Shown piece after piece: positions 50,639 to 59,927 of a stretch of DNA of 64,000 nucleotides. The position numbers were made by a program, and so were the translations under genes. The stretch covers positions 1-64,000 of the forward strand of contig JAWBXA010000005.1 in assembly GCA_038868115.1 (NCBI GenBank), read 5' to 3'. Numbering within the stretch: the first letter of the stretch is position 1; every line of letters begins with the position of its first letter. The notes below the pieces were generated by a model. That model saw nothing but the letters and a program-made list of their open reading frames with translations. It was not told the origin of the DNA and did no database searches. The stretch is from JAGTQI01 sp038868115. Its GTDB lineage: Archaea > Thermoproteota > Bathyarchaeia > Bathyarchaeales > Bathycorpusculaceae.

Positions 50639-52966
50639 ATGAAAATTGGAGAAATGAAGACAGACTTTGGGCTTATTAAAAACCTTGAATTGTCCATTGG
50701 CAAGATAGTTGAAGAAACATGGGCTGAACCGATGGGTCCAACACCTTTCCCATCGCTGACAGCCCTACGCGAATGGGACATGAAGCTTCTGCAACGCTAT
50801 AAGCCCTTTTATCTGCCCTTCTGCGACGTTTGCTGCCTCTGCACTTTCGGTAAATGTGACTTAACTGGAAACAAGCGTGGCGCATGTGGCATAAACATGG
50901 CTGCTCAACAGTCCCGTATAGTGCTGTTGGCGTGTTGTATTGGCGCGGCAACCCATACTGGGCATGCCCGCCACTTGGTGGAACATTTAATCGAGAAATA
51001 TGGTAGAAGGATGCCCTTAGACGTTGGCGGATTAAACGTTCAAGTGGAAGCGCCAATTACAAGGCTCGTCTGCGGAGTTAAGCCTGAAACCCTGGGCGAC
51101 CTTGAAGAAATATTGGATTATGTGGAGACACAGGTTACTCACTGCTTGTCCGTTTGCCACACTGGGCAGGAGGGAAACAACCTCGACTTCGAGTCAAAAG
51201 TTTTCCACGTAGGCATGCTGGACCATGTCGGCATGGAAGTGGCTGACATAGCCCAAATAGCCGCCTACGGCTTTCCAAAGGCCGACCCAGACGCACCGCT
51301 GGTGGATTTAGGCTATGGAACAGTAAACATTGAAAAGCCAGTAATCCTCTGTATAGGGCATAATGTTGTCCCATCCGTGGGCATAATTGATTATATGAAG
51401 GAGAACGGGCTGGACGGAGAAATAGAAGTTTGCGGCTTATGCTGCACAGCCCATGATTTCACACGTTATTATAAAAGAGGGAAGATTATTGGTCCGATTT
51501 CTTGGCAGTTGCGCTTCATAAGGAGCGGCGTTCCAGACGTTGTTGTTTTAGATGAGCAGTGCATTCGGACCGACTCCTTCTATGAGGCTCAGCGGATTAA
51601 GGCTCCTGTTATTGTGGCTTCTGAAAAGAACTGCATGGGATTGCCAAACCGCACAAATGATCCAGCAGACGCCATAGTTGAAGACCTTGTAAGCGGCAAA
51701 ATCCCAGGCGCATTAATCTTAGACCCTGAAAAAGTGGGCGAAGTGGCCGTTAAAGTCGCTTTGAGAGTGGCGCCTCTAAGGAAAAAGTTTAAGGCAATTC
51801 CAGAAGTGGATGAAGTTCTACAAAAGGCGAAGGAATGCCGCCAGTGCAGTGACTGCCGCAGAGCCTGCCCCCAAGACCTGCACATTCCGGAAGCCATGAA
51901 AGCCGCCATGGAAGGCTCTTTAGCTAAGCTTGCAGAACTATACGATTTATGTGTTGGATGCGGGCGATGTGAGGAAGCATGTCCGGTAAGCTTGCAAATC
52001 CACAGCTTCATTGTTAAAGCTGGGGAGAAGAAGCTTAAAGAGGAAACCTACAAGGTGAGGGCTGGAAGAGGCCCCATACAAGACGTGGAAATCAGGAACG
52101 TGGGAAGCCCAATAGTACTCGGCGAGATTCCGGGCGTAATTGCCTTCGTTGGATGTGCCAACTATCCGAAGGGCGGAATAGAAGTAGCGGAAATGTGCCG
52201 AGAATTCGCCAGCAGACGCTACATAGTTGTCACTTCTGGATGCGCCGCCATGACGGCTGGCATGTACAAGAACGAGGAGGGCAAAACTCCCTATGAAGAG
52301 TTTACAGGAGAGTTCACAGCCGGATGCATGGTTAATGTTGGCTCATGCGTAGCTAATGCCCACATTGCTGGTGCAGCCATAAAGATTGCCAATATCTTCG
52401 CGAAGAGGGATTTGAGGGCTAATTACGAGGAGATTGCCGACTACATCCTAAACCGTGTAGGTGCCGTTGGCGTTGCATGGGGAGCCTACTCACAAAAAGC
52501 CGCTTCAATAGCCGCTGGCTTTTGGCGTTTAGGTGTTCCGGTCATCGTTGGGCCTCATGGCATCAAGTATAGGCGCATGTTGCTGGGAAGGGCTGACCGC
52601 GAGGAAGACTGGTACGTTTATAATGCCAGAACTGGCGAGAAAGTGTATGCGGGACCTGCTCCGGAGCACTTATTCTATGCTGCTGAAACTAAGGAGGAAG
52701 CCATGGTTATGATTGCCAAGCTTTGCATGCGCCCCAACGACACCACGAAAGGGCGCGCGATAAAGTTGACACACTACATTGATTTACATAAGCGGTTATA
52801 TGGAACCATGCCAGAGGACATCCACCGCTTCGTGCGGACGGTCGCCGACATACCAGTGACAATGAAGGATGAAATCATAAAGATTCTAGAGGAGAAGGGA
52901 TGGAAGGAGACGATAATTCCAGATCCGACGCTTTTGCCTAGGCTTATAAGGAAGAGGAAAGAGTGA
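50639..52966 (+). CDS. cdhA: CODH/ACS alpha subunit (CdhA), carbon monoxide dehydrogenase
   Basis: 775-residue nickel-iron-sulfur CO dehydrogenase subunit. N-terminal cluster ligands are 'FCDVCCLCTFGKCDLTGNKRGAC' in pieces ('FCDVCCLCTFGKCD', 'NKRGACGIN') near 62-85. The archaeal-only ferredoxin insert with two 4Fe-4S motifs lies near 400-445 ('CRQCSDCRRACPQDL', 'LCVGCGRCEEACPVSL'). C-cluster regions include 'GLCCTAHDFTRYY' (near 270), 'VGCANYPKGG' (near 505) and 'GSCVANAHIAGA' (near 568). It interconverts CO2 and CO for acetyl-CoA formation. ATG 50639 has AAGGAT upstream. Confidence 0.96.
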   Translation: MKIGEMKTDFGLIKNLELSIGKIVEETWAEPMGPTPFPSLTALREWDMKLLQRYKPFYLPFCDVCCLCTFGKCDLTGNKRGACGINMAAQQSRIVLLACCIGAATHTGHARHLVEHLIEKYGRRMPLDVGGLNVQVEAPITRLVCGVKPETLGDLEEILDYVETQVTHCLSVCHTGQEGNNLDFESKVFHVGMLDHVGMEVADIAQIAAYGFPKADPDAPLVDLGYGTVNIEKPVILCIGHNVVPSVGIIDYMKENGLDGEIEVCGLCCTAHDFTRYYKRGKIIGPISWQLRFIRSGVPDVVVLDEQCIRTDSFYEAQRIKAPVIVASEKNCMGLPNRTNDPADAIVEDLVSGKIPGALILDPEKVGEVAVKVALRVAPLRKKFKAIPEVDEVLQKAKECRQCSDCRRACPQDLHIPEAMKAAMEGSLAKLAELYDLCVGCGRCEEACPVSLQIHSFIVKAGEKKLKEETYKVRAGRGPIQDVEIRNVGSPIVLGEIPGVIAFVGCANYPKGGIEVAEMCREFASRRYIVVTSGCAAMTAGMYKNEEGKTPYEEFTGEFTAGCMVNVGSCVANAHIAGAAIKIANIFAKRDLRANYEEIADYILNRVGAVGVAWGAYSQKAASIAAGFWRLGVPVIVGPHGIKYRRMLLGRADREEDWYVYNARTGEKVYAGPAPEHLFYAAETKEEAMVMIAKLCMRPNDTTKGRAIKLTHYIDLHKRLYGTMPEDIHRFVRTVADIPVTMKDEIIKILEEKGWKETIIPDPTLLPRLIRKRKE

Positions 52967-52981
52967 TGGAGGAATAGGCGT

Positions 52982-53512
52982 ATGGCGGCTGAACCCTGGC
53001 AAACGGCTGAAATTCCCGGACCCAGAAAGGCTCTGGTTATTACTAAGCCCGAAGTTGTTGCTGCAATGATCAAACGGGCTAAGCATCCAGTGCTTGTTGT
53101 TGGGCATGAGGCGGCTGAAATAGACTTTGACGGTGGGAAACTCATAGATTTCATCATAGATTTTTCAAAAAAGAGTGGCGTTCCAGTTGTGGCTACAGCC
53201 CACATGATAGGCGAGTTCACAAAGCGAGGCTTTAAGCCAACAGCTTTCATGTCAGCAGTTGACATTGGAAATCGACTTGTCGACCCAGACTGGGCTGGTG
53301 TCGACGGTAAGGGGCAGCATGACCTAGCCTTGTTTGTGGGACTCTACTATTACATGGAGTGGACAATTTTGTCTGGACTGAAACATTTCGCCCAGCACTT
53401 GAAGACAATATCTTTAGATAATGTTTATCATCCTAATGCAAGTTGGTCTTTCCCAAACCTTTCCCACGAAGAATGGGTGAAAAACCTTAAGGTCATAATA
53501 GAGAAAGTTTGA
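52982..53512 (+). CDS. cdhB: CODH/ACS epsilon subunit (CdhB)
   Basis: 176-residue partner of CdhA, found only in archaeal complexes. It has a DHS-like Rossmann fold: 'KRAKHPVLVVGHEAAEIDFDG' region near 40 and 'SGVPVVATAHMIGEFTKRG' (near 65-83), 'DLALFVGLYYYMEWTILSG' (near 120). Its role is structural or electron-related. ATG lies 15 bases after cdhA, behind GGAGGAATAG. Confidence 0.93.
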   Translation: MAAEPWQTAEIPGPRKALVITKPEVVAAMIKRAKHPVLVVGHEAAEIDFDGGKLIDFIIDFSKKSGVPVVATAHMIGEFTKRGFKPTAFMSAVDIGNRLVDPDWAGVDGKGQHDLALFVGLYYYMEWTILSGLKHFAQHLKTISLDNVYHPNASWSFPNLSHEEWVKNLKVIIEKV

Positions 53513-53528
53513 AGGAGATGATTAGAAA

Positions 53529-55180
53529 ATGAGCATGTTTCAAGACATACCCGTCGACGTGGGCGTAATATACGAAGGCGAAAGAATCCGAAGAAAAGAT
53601 ATGTTCGTGGAGCTAGGCGGACCAGACGTCAAAGAAAAATTTGAACTTGCAAGGGTCAAAAAGCCAGAAGAGGTTGAGGATGGAAAAATAATCATTGTTG
53701 GTCCGGACATCAAGGACATGGAGGAGGGCAAAACCTATCCGTTTGGAATAATTATCGAAGTGGCCGGTGCCAAGCTGGAGCCAGAACTGGAAGGTGTTAT
53801 TGAGAGGCGCATTCACGCCTACTGCAACTATATTGAGGGTTTTATGCACCTGAACCAGCGCTATGACATTTGGCTACGACTGAGCAAGAAGTCCTACCAG
53901 AAGGGCTTAAACTCCTTTCAATATATTGGCAAGGTCTTGCATAGGCTGTTTAAAAGCGAACTCCCAATAATCGAGAAAATGCAAGTAACCTTCATAACCG
54001 ACACCGAAAAGGTTAAAGAGCTTTATCCCCAAGCCTTGCAGATTTATGAGGCAAGAGACGCGAGAGCTAGGGGTCTTAAGGACGAGGAAGTGGACAAGTT
54101 TTATGGCTGCATCTTATGCCAGTCTTTTGCGCCAACCCACTGCTGTGTGATAACCCCTCAGCGGTACTCCAACTGCGGTGCCATAAGCTGGTTTGACGCT
54201 AGGGCGTCAGCCAACATAGACCCCAAAGGCCCCATATTCGAAATTGACAGAGGCGAGCTTTTAGACCCTGAGAAAGGCGAGTATTTAGGTGTGAACGAGG
54301 TTGTTAAGAAACGCACTTTAGGCGAGATAACCCGTGTTTGGCTTTACACAGCCTTCGGCTATCCGCATACTTCTTGTGGTTGCTTTGAGGGTGTTGCCTT
54401 CTACATTCCAGAGGTAGACGGCTTCGGCATAGTTCACAGAGGCTATAAGGATGTAACCGTTAACGGCTTAGCCTTCTCAACTTTGGCGGACTCAACAGCT
54501 GGCGGACGCCAAGTGGACGGTTTCCACGGAATATCAATCGAGTACATGCGTTCTCCAAAGTTTCTGCAGGCTGACGGCGGCTACAAACGTGTGGTCTGGA
54601 TGCCAAAGGAAGTGAAGGAGCGCGTTAAAAACTTCATTCCAGCAGAGCTTATGGACAAAATCGCCACAGAAGAGGACGCCAAAACAATTGACGAGTTGAA
54701 GGCTTTTCTAAAAGCCCGCGGCCACCCCGTTGTTGAGCGCTGGAAGGAGGAGGTTGTAGCCGTTCCAGAGGCTGTTCCNNNNNNNNNNNNNNNNNNNNNN
54801 NNNNNNNNNNNNNNNNNNNNNNNNNNNNNNNNNNNNNNNNNNNNNNNNNNNNNNNNNNNNNNNNNNNNNNNNNNNNNNTGGACAAAATCGCCACAGAAGA
54901 GGACGCCAAAACAATTGACGAGTTGAAGGCTTTTCTAAAAGCCCGCGGCCACCCCGTTGTTGAGCGCTGGAAGGAGGAGGTTGTAGCCGTTCCAGAGGCT
55001 GTTCCAGCAGAGGCCGCTGAAGCTCGAGAAGAAGCTGTACCGGCAATGGTGCCAACAATCACCGCGGCAACGCTGCCGATAACCGCTGGCGGATACAAAA
55101 TCATACTGAAGGACGCCAAAATCTACGCCAAACGCGTAGTAATACGTTCTATTAAAAGCGAGAAACCAGAGAAAAGGTGA
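53529..55180 (+). CDS. cdhC: CODH/ACS beta subunit, acetyl-CoA synthase (CdhC), interrupted by a false gap
   Basis: The acetyl-CoA synthase subunit, which joins CO, a methyl group and CoA at the nickel A-cluster. A-cluster cysteines are in 'GCILCQSFAPTHCC' (near 190-203), 'QRYSNCGAISW' and 'YPHTSCGCFEGV' (near 277-288). An N-run at 54779-54878 interrupts it, but the 127 bases after the run repeat the 127 bases before it exactly. Removing run and duplicate restores one frame of 474 residues, ending at 55180 with an alanine/glutamate-rich linker and 'YKIILKDAKIYAKRVVI'. Sixteen bases after cdhB. Confidence 0.94.
54652..55005. repeat. False gap: 127-bp duplicated flanks around 100 N in cdhC
   Basis: Bases 54652-54778 equal 54879-55005. 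The duplicate is a contig overlap left unmerged at scaffolding and not a biological repeat. Confidence 0.95.
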
Positions 55181-55187
55181 AAGGGAC

Positions 55188-56411
55188 TTGACTGAAAAAG
55201 GGGAAAAGGACGAGACAGTCTTAGGGCTAAAGCTGAACTCGCGACTGATGGAGCTTCTGGCTAAGCTTCAAGAGGTTGAGCTTGAAGACTTCGAGATGGA
55301 GGTTAGCGACCTGGAGATTTGGCTTCAACCAGGCGCCGTGGCGGCACCAGCGGTTATCCCTCATAAAGTTGTCCCACCGGTTAAGGCTAAACCCACCAAA
55401 ATAATTGAGGCTGAGTTTATTCCGCCAATGGAAACATACCCTGGAAAGGTTGTTGAGGTCAAGCTTGGAGCCACAAAAAGTGAGGGTGGAACAAGGGGCA
55501 AAACAATTGTTATTGGAGGCGAGATAACCCCAGCCTTCTACACTTTTGAAAGACCTACGCCTCATCCGCCAGTCATATCTTTGGATGTTTTTGACATGGA
55601 AGTCCCGCTTGCCAAGGCTGTTAAAATGCATGTTAAGGATGTTTTAGGCGACCCGGCAGCTTGGGCTAAATTAGCTGTTGAAAAGTTCGGCGCCGACTTG
55701 ATAACAATCCACCTCATCAGCATCGACCCCCTTGTTAAGGACGCCTCGCCAAAAGAGGCTGTCAAAACAGTTGAGGCTGTTGCACAGGCTGTTGATGTGC
55801 CGCTAATCATTGGCGGCTGCGGCGATCCTGTGAAGGACGCGGATGTTTTTCAAGAGGTGGCTGAAACCTTTGCCGACGAACGCTTCCTAATTAGCTCTAT
55901 CACTAGGGATATGGATGTTGAACGCTGCGCCAAATTCATCAAGAAGAATGGGCATGTGGCCCTATCATTCACGCCTATGGACTTAAACTTGGCTAGGGAG
56001 CTGAACCGTCGACTATATGCTTATCTGCCGAAAGAGGATATCATCATGGACTTAACCACAGCGGCCCTAGGCTATGGTTTAGACTACGCCTTCACGAATA
56101 TGGAGAGAGCTCGCCTAGCAGCTTTAATGGGCGACCCTGAGCTGGCACATCCCATGTCTTCTGGAACAACAAACGCTTGGGCAGCCCGTGAGGCATGGCT
56201 TAAAATGGCTCCTGAATGGGAACCCCGCGAGCTCCGAGGACCATTATGGGAGGTTGTTACTGCATTAACGCTTCTTCTGGCTGGCGTAGACCTTTTCATG
56301 ATGATGCATCCGGCAGCCGTCAAAACAGTTAAGGATGTTATAGCTCAGCTTATGGGCGGCAAGTCTGGCAACGCCGACAAGCTTGTGGAATGGGTCACTG
56401 CAAAAGTCTAA
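55188..56411 (+). CDS. cdhD: CODH/ACS delta subunit (CdhD), corrinoid protein
   Basis: 407 residues, small subunit of the corrinoid iron-sulfur protein that carries the methyl group between the C1 carrier and CdhC. After a 100-residue N-terminal part with proline/alanine linker, the TIM barrel starts 'PPVISLDVFDMEVPLAKAVK' region (near 125-145). Barrel blocks 'VPLIIGGCGDPVKDADVF' (near 203-220) and 'DLTTAALGYGLDYAFTN' (near 290) are family-typical. TTG start behind AAAGG, 7 bases after cdhC. Confidence 0.94.
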   Translation: MTEKGEKDETVLGLKLNSRLMELLAKLQEVELEDFEMEVSDLEIWLQPGAVAAPAVIPHKVVPPVKAKPTKIIEAEFIPPMETYPGKVVEVKLGATKSEGGTRGKTIVIGGEITPAFYTFERPTPHPPVISLDVFDMEVPLAKAVKMHVKDVLGDPAAWAKLAVEKFGADLITIHLISIDPLVKDASPKEAVKTVEAVAQAVDVPLIIGGCGDPVKDADVFQEVAETFADERFLISSITRDMDVERCAKFIKKNGHVALSFTPMDLNLARELNRRLYAYLPKEDIIMDLTTAALGYGLDYAFTNMERARLAALMGDPELAHPMSSGTTNAWAAREAWLKMAPEWEPRELRGPLWEVVTALTLLLAGVDLFMMMHPAAVKTVKDVIAQLMGGKSGNADKLVEWVTAKV

Positions 56412-56435
56412 GCATTTAATGGAGGTTGAAGACTT

Positions 56436-58108
56436 ATGAGTGGGAAGGAAAGTAAAGGCAAGGTTGGCGTTAAGGAGCTCAGCCCAATAGACGTTTACAA
56501 GCTTTTACCCCGCACAAACTGTAAGGAGTGCGGCGAAGAAAACTGTATGGCTTTCGCCACAAAAGTTGTCAATCGTGAAGTCCCCATAGAGAAATGTAAG
56601 CCCATATTAAAGAAGGAGTTTGAGAAATCCTACAAACAACTTAAGGAAATGCTGAAACCAGCCATAAAAGAGGTTGTGGTTGGCACAGGCGAAAGGTCGG
56701 TTAAAATTGGCGGAAAACTTGTCATGTACCGCCATGAGCTTACATACTTTAACCCAACAGCCATAGCCATAGACGTTACAGACGAAATGTCAGACGAAGA
56801 AATCTTGGGCAGAATTAAACGGGTTGAAGATTTTCACTACGAGTATATTGGGCAAATTTTAAAGTTGGACATGGTTGCCGTTCGCTCAACATCCAACGAT
56901 CCTGACAAGTTTAAGGCAACAGTTAAGAAAGTGGCTGAAAACACAAAGCTGCCCATGATCTTGTGCTCGCTGAACCCCNNNNNNNNNNNNNNNNNNNNNN
57001 NNNNNNNNNNNNNNNNNNNNNNNNNNNNNNNNNNNNNNNNNNNNNNNNNNNNNNNNNNNNNNNNNNNNNNNNNNNTGGGCAAATTTTAAAGTTGGACATG
57101 GTTGCCGTTCGCTCAACATCCAACGATCCTGACAAGTTTAAGGCAACAGTTAAGAAAGTGGCTGAAAACACAAAGCTGCCCATGATCTTGTGCTCGCTGA
57201 ACCCCACGGTTTTGGAGGCTGGCTTGATGGCTGCTCCGAAGGCTAGGCCGCTTTTGTATGCAGCCACCAAGGATAATTGGAGGGAGATAGCTGAACTAGC
57301 CCTAATGTATGGTTGTCCACTAACAGTTTTTGCGCCAAACAACCTTAAACTGCTAAAATCTTTGACGAAGACGCTTCTAGAATATGGTTTGGAAGACCTC
57401 GTTTTGGATCCCGGTACCTTTGCTGGCGAAGGATTGGCCGACACTCTTAATAATTTCACAATGATAAGGCGGGCAGCTTGCAAACAAGGCGACGAGCTTC
57501 TAGGCTTTCCGTTAATGGGTATACCCATGACTGTTTGGCTTGAAAGCGCTGGAATAGCTCCGGAAATCATCAAGTGGCGGGAAGCTTATTTGGCCGCCAT
57601 GCTAATAGTGCGTTTTGCCGACGTCCTAATAATGCACAGTCTAGACGGTTGGGCACTGCTGCCAAACGTGGTTTTGAGAGCCAACATCTACACAGACCCT
57701 CGCAAACCAGTAGCTGTAGAACCAGGCTTGAAGGTTTTCGGCGCTCCAGACGAGAACTCGCCAGTGATGTTCACAACCAACTTCGCCCTAACCTACTACA
57801 CAGTAGCCTCAGACATAGAATCAGCAAAAGTAAACGCCTATTTGCTAGTTGTGGACACGGAAGGAATAGCTGTAGACAGTGCAGTGGCTGGAAGAAAACT
57901 AACAGCCGAAAAAGTAGCCGAAGCAATAAAGGCCTCTGGTGTAGAAAACAAGGTGAAACACAGAAAGCTCATTATTCCGGGAAAGGCGGCACGCCTAAGC
58001 GGAGAAATAGAAGAACTAAGCGGATGGCAAGTCATAGTAGGTCCAAGAGACTCATCAGAAATACCAAAATTCCTACAAGAAAAATGGCAAATAAGCCAAA
58101 ATCCGTAA
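56436..58108 (+). CDS. cdhE: CODH/ACS gamma subunit (CdhE), corrinoid iron-sulfur protein, interrupted by a false gap
   Basis: Large corrinoid iron-sulfur subunit that accepts the methyl group. The 4Fe-4S domain at the N-terminus has 'LPRTNCKECGEENCMAF' and 'PIEKCKPI' (near 23-54). A TIM barrel follows, then the C-terminal cobamide-binding domain ('NAYLLVVDTEGIAVDSA' near 390). The N-run at 56979-57075 is flanked by exact 130-base repeats; removing run and copy restores 481 residues in one frame. Last gene of the operon, 24 bases after cdhD. Confidence 0.94.
56849..57205. repeat. False gap: 130-bp duplicated flanks around 97 N in cdhE
   Basis: Bases 56849-56978 equal 57076-57205. An unmerged contig overlap, as in cdhC. 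Confidence 0.95.
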
Positions 58109-58640
58109 ATTTTTTCATTTGGAAAAGTTCCTAATTATAGACAGCATTTAAATCAAAATCTCGTTCCAGCATAATTATCGGACAAAATATTATAAGATTA
58201 ACCCGTTGGCGTCCTTTGAAAAAAATTAGAATTCCTAAAAACACTCGCGGCACCATATGCTATTCCGCCCGAGCCTATGACTCCAAGTCCATCGCACTAC
58301 CCAGCTTTGCAAGCTGCCTTTTTCGCGCCACAGTTTCCAAAGCCACCGATAGGATATGAGCTGATGGAGTTTTTGGCGGATCCCCCGTTATGCCTTTCGG
58401 GGACAGCTTTCCATATAGTTCATAGCTCTGATGAAGTGACATTACTTGTTGGGGCTAAGTATAAAATGATTGAGGAGTTTGGCTTTTACAATGCCCAAGA
58501 ATACCAATCCATCATCATAAATACAAAACCCCTAATCCTTTTTTATAGGGGCGGTGTTTTTGGTTGTCTTCTAAGCGCAAATATGACTGGTTCAATTTTG
58601 CAGCTGCCACTACAGCAAAAATGACAGGCTTTATGCGTAA
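58109..58640. other. Region after the CODH/ACS operon, coding status doubtful
   Basis: About 530 bases. An open frame 58277-58624 on the + strand gives 115 residues, proline-rich at first ('PSPSHYPALQAAFFAPQFPK') then 'HSSDEVTLLVGAKYKMIEEF'. No family is known to me and there is no good ribosome site. No RNA element is clear. Confidence 0.3.
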
Positions 58641-59120
58641 CTATATCATTTGTGGCTTATACAGCTTTAAGTATTCTGTGATTGTTGGGAATACTCCTCT
58701 AACTCTTTCGTGGCGTTTTTTGGCATTTATGCTGTTTTCAAGCATTGTAAAGGCTCTTGGTGTGCTAAATCTTTCCGTTTCGCCGTTTTCTCTTTTCCTT
58801 ACTATTTTTATGCAGTTGTCCACGATGCAGTTTAGAACACATGCACCGCAGTATATGCACAGTTCTTCTGTTACGCCGACTTCGCCGCTACTCTTCCAGA
58901 ACAAGGCGTTGGTAGGGCAAGCCTTAATACAAAGTTTGCATTCCACGCCTTTGCATGTGCGCTTGTCTATAGTTATGCTTCCATCAATAAAGAATTCCCT
59001 AATCCCTAAGGGCGCGAGAAGTTCCTCTCTGAGTTTCCGCTTTTCCCTCTCGCTTGTTTCAACAAGTAGGCTAAATATGTCTGAAGTTGCGAAACTGCCA
59101 CGCTCGTCTTTGGCAATCAT
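58641..59120 (-). CDS. Two-cluster ferredoxin-like protein
   Basis: 159 residues. The first 4Fe-4S motif is 'RTCKGVECKLCIKACPTNALF' in parts ('CKGVECKLCIKACP', near 55-68), the second 'ELCIYCGACVLNC' (near 86-98). Around it lie a charged N-terminal helix region and a basic tail. It may carry electrons for CODH/ACS, the only large redox operon nearby, but it is on the other strand. Confidence 0.85.
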   Translation of the reverse strand: MIAKDERGSFATSDIFSLLVETSEREKRKLREELLAPLGIREFFIDGSITIDKRTCKGVECKLCIKACPTNALFWKSSGEVGVTEELCIYCGACVLNCIVDNCIKIVRKRENGETERFSTPRAFTMLENSINAKKRHERVRGVFPTITEYLKLYKPQMI

Positions 59121-59277
59121 TCAGGTTCATCTTTGCCTTGCTCTGCAAGACAGTAATAGCTCGTTTCAAGATTATTAACTATTTTATGCGACGACGTCTA
59201 ACATTCACATAAACTTTAGAGGATGGAGTTAACTAAAAAATGTTATCGAATTTAGTAAAGTCTTAAGCTATGGTTGG

Positions 59278-59604
59278 CTATCCGCCGAAGAGCTTCCTAA
59301 GATTAAAGCTGTTTTCGTCACGCTGAACTTTTGCTTGTTCAGGTTCAGGAGCAGCCATAACGTCTGTTGATATGCCAAGCCTATGTTCAAGGTCACTTAT
59401 GCGAGACTCAAGCTTTTCAATGCTTTCGGTCTTAATCCTAACCTTCTGCTCCAATTCTTTGATGGCCAGCTTCTCCTCCAGTAGCCGCGCTCTTTCCTCT
59501 AGGGTTTTCTCTTTCTCTTCCAGCGAATGGAGTTGAAACTCTAGCTCAGCTTTCTTTTTTTGAAGGTCTTCGATTTCGTGCCACAAAGTCAAACCACACA
59601 CCAC
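59278..59604 (-). CDS. Coiled-coil protein, 108 aa
   Basis: Residues about 10-78 form one long heptad-patterned helix ('IEDLQKKKAELEFQLHSLEE' and 'RLLEEKLAIKELEQKVRI'), then a flexible proline stretch and the end 'NLRKLFGG'. No enzyme domain. Divergent from the CooT-like gene. Confidence 0.6.
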   Translation of the reverse strand: MVCGLTLWHEIEDLQKKKAELEFQLHSLEEKEKTLEERARLLEEKLAIKELEQKVRIKTESIEKLESRISDLEHRLGISTDVMAAPEPEQAKVQRDENSFNLRKLFGG

Positions 59605-59736
59605 TTTAAGCCTTTACGTACAGATATAATTAGGGTTATGAACCCAAAATCCATATCAAAGATCAATAAGCAAAACCGCAAAAAATATAGCAAAACACCA
59701 GCCTCCAATACGGTAAAGGCTAAAGGCGAAAATCGC

Positions 59737-59913
59737 ATGTGCGAATTTAAAGTAATCCTAAACGGAAAGGAAGTTTGGAACGACGTTGTCTACGCAAAGG
59801 CTGAAAGCGGAAAAATAATATTAAAGGATGTTTCCGGGCAAACGAAGGAGTTTAAAAACTGCAAAATAGTGGAAGTGGACGTAAACAACACATGCCTAGT
59901 GTTAGCCCAATAA
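59737..59913 (+). CDS. cooT: CooT-like nickel-binding protein
   Basis: 58 residues starting 'MCEFKVILNGKEVWNDVVYA', the small CooT family in which Cys2 binds nickel for CODH maturation. The rest, 'GKIILKDVSGQTKEFKNC' and 'KIVEVDVNNTCLVLAQ', is the expected small beta barrel. Position near cdhE and the two CooC genes supports the call. ATG 59638 upstream would bury the Met-Cys start inside a longer chain and is not favoured. Confidence 0.7.
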   Translation: MCEFKVILNGKEVWNDVVYAKAESGKIILKDVSGQTKEFKNCKIVEVDVNNTCLVLAQ

Positions 59914-59927
59914 AACTCGAACCATAT

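Noticed and set aside
57574..58134. 186-residue + frame inside cdhE
   Set aside because: A shadow in another frame of cdhE; arginine- and serine-rich nonsense composition.
58564..59178. 204-residue + frame opposite the ferredoxin gene
   Set aside because: It is the antisense of the ferredoxin, whose cysteine motifs are clear on the - strand.
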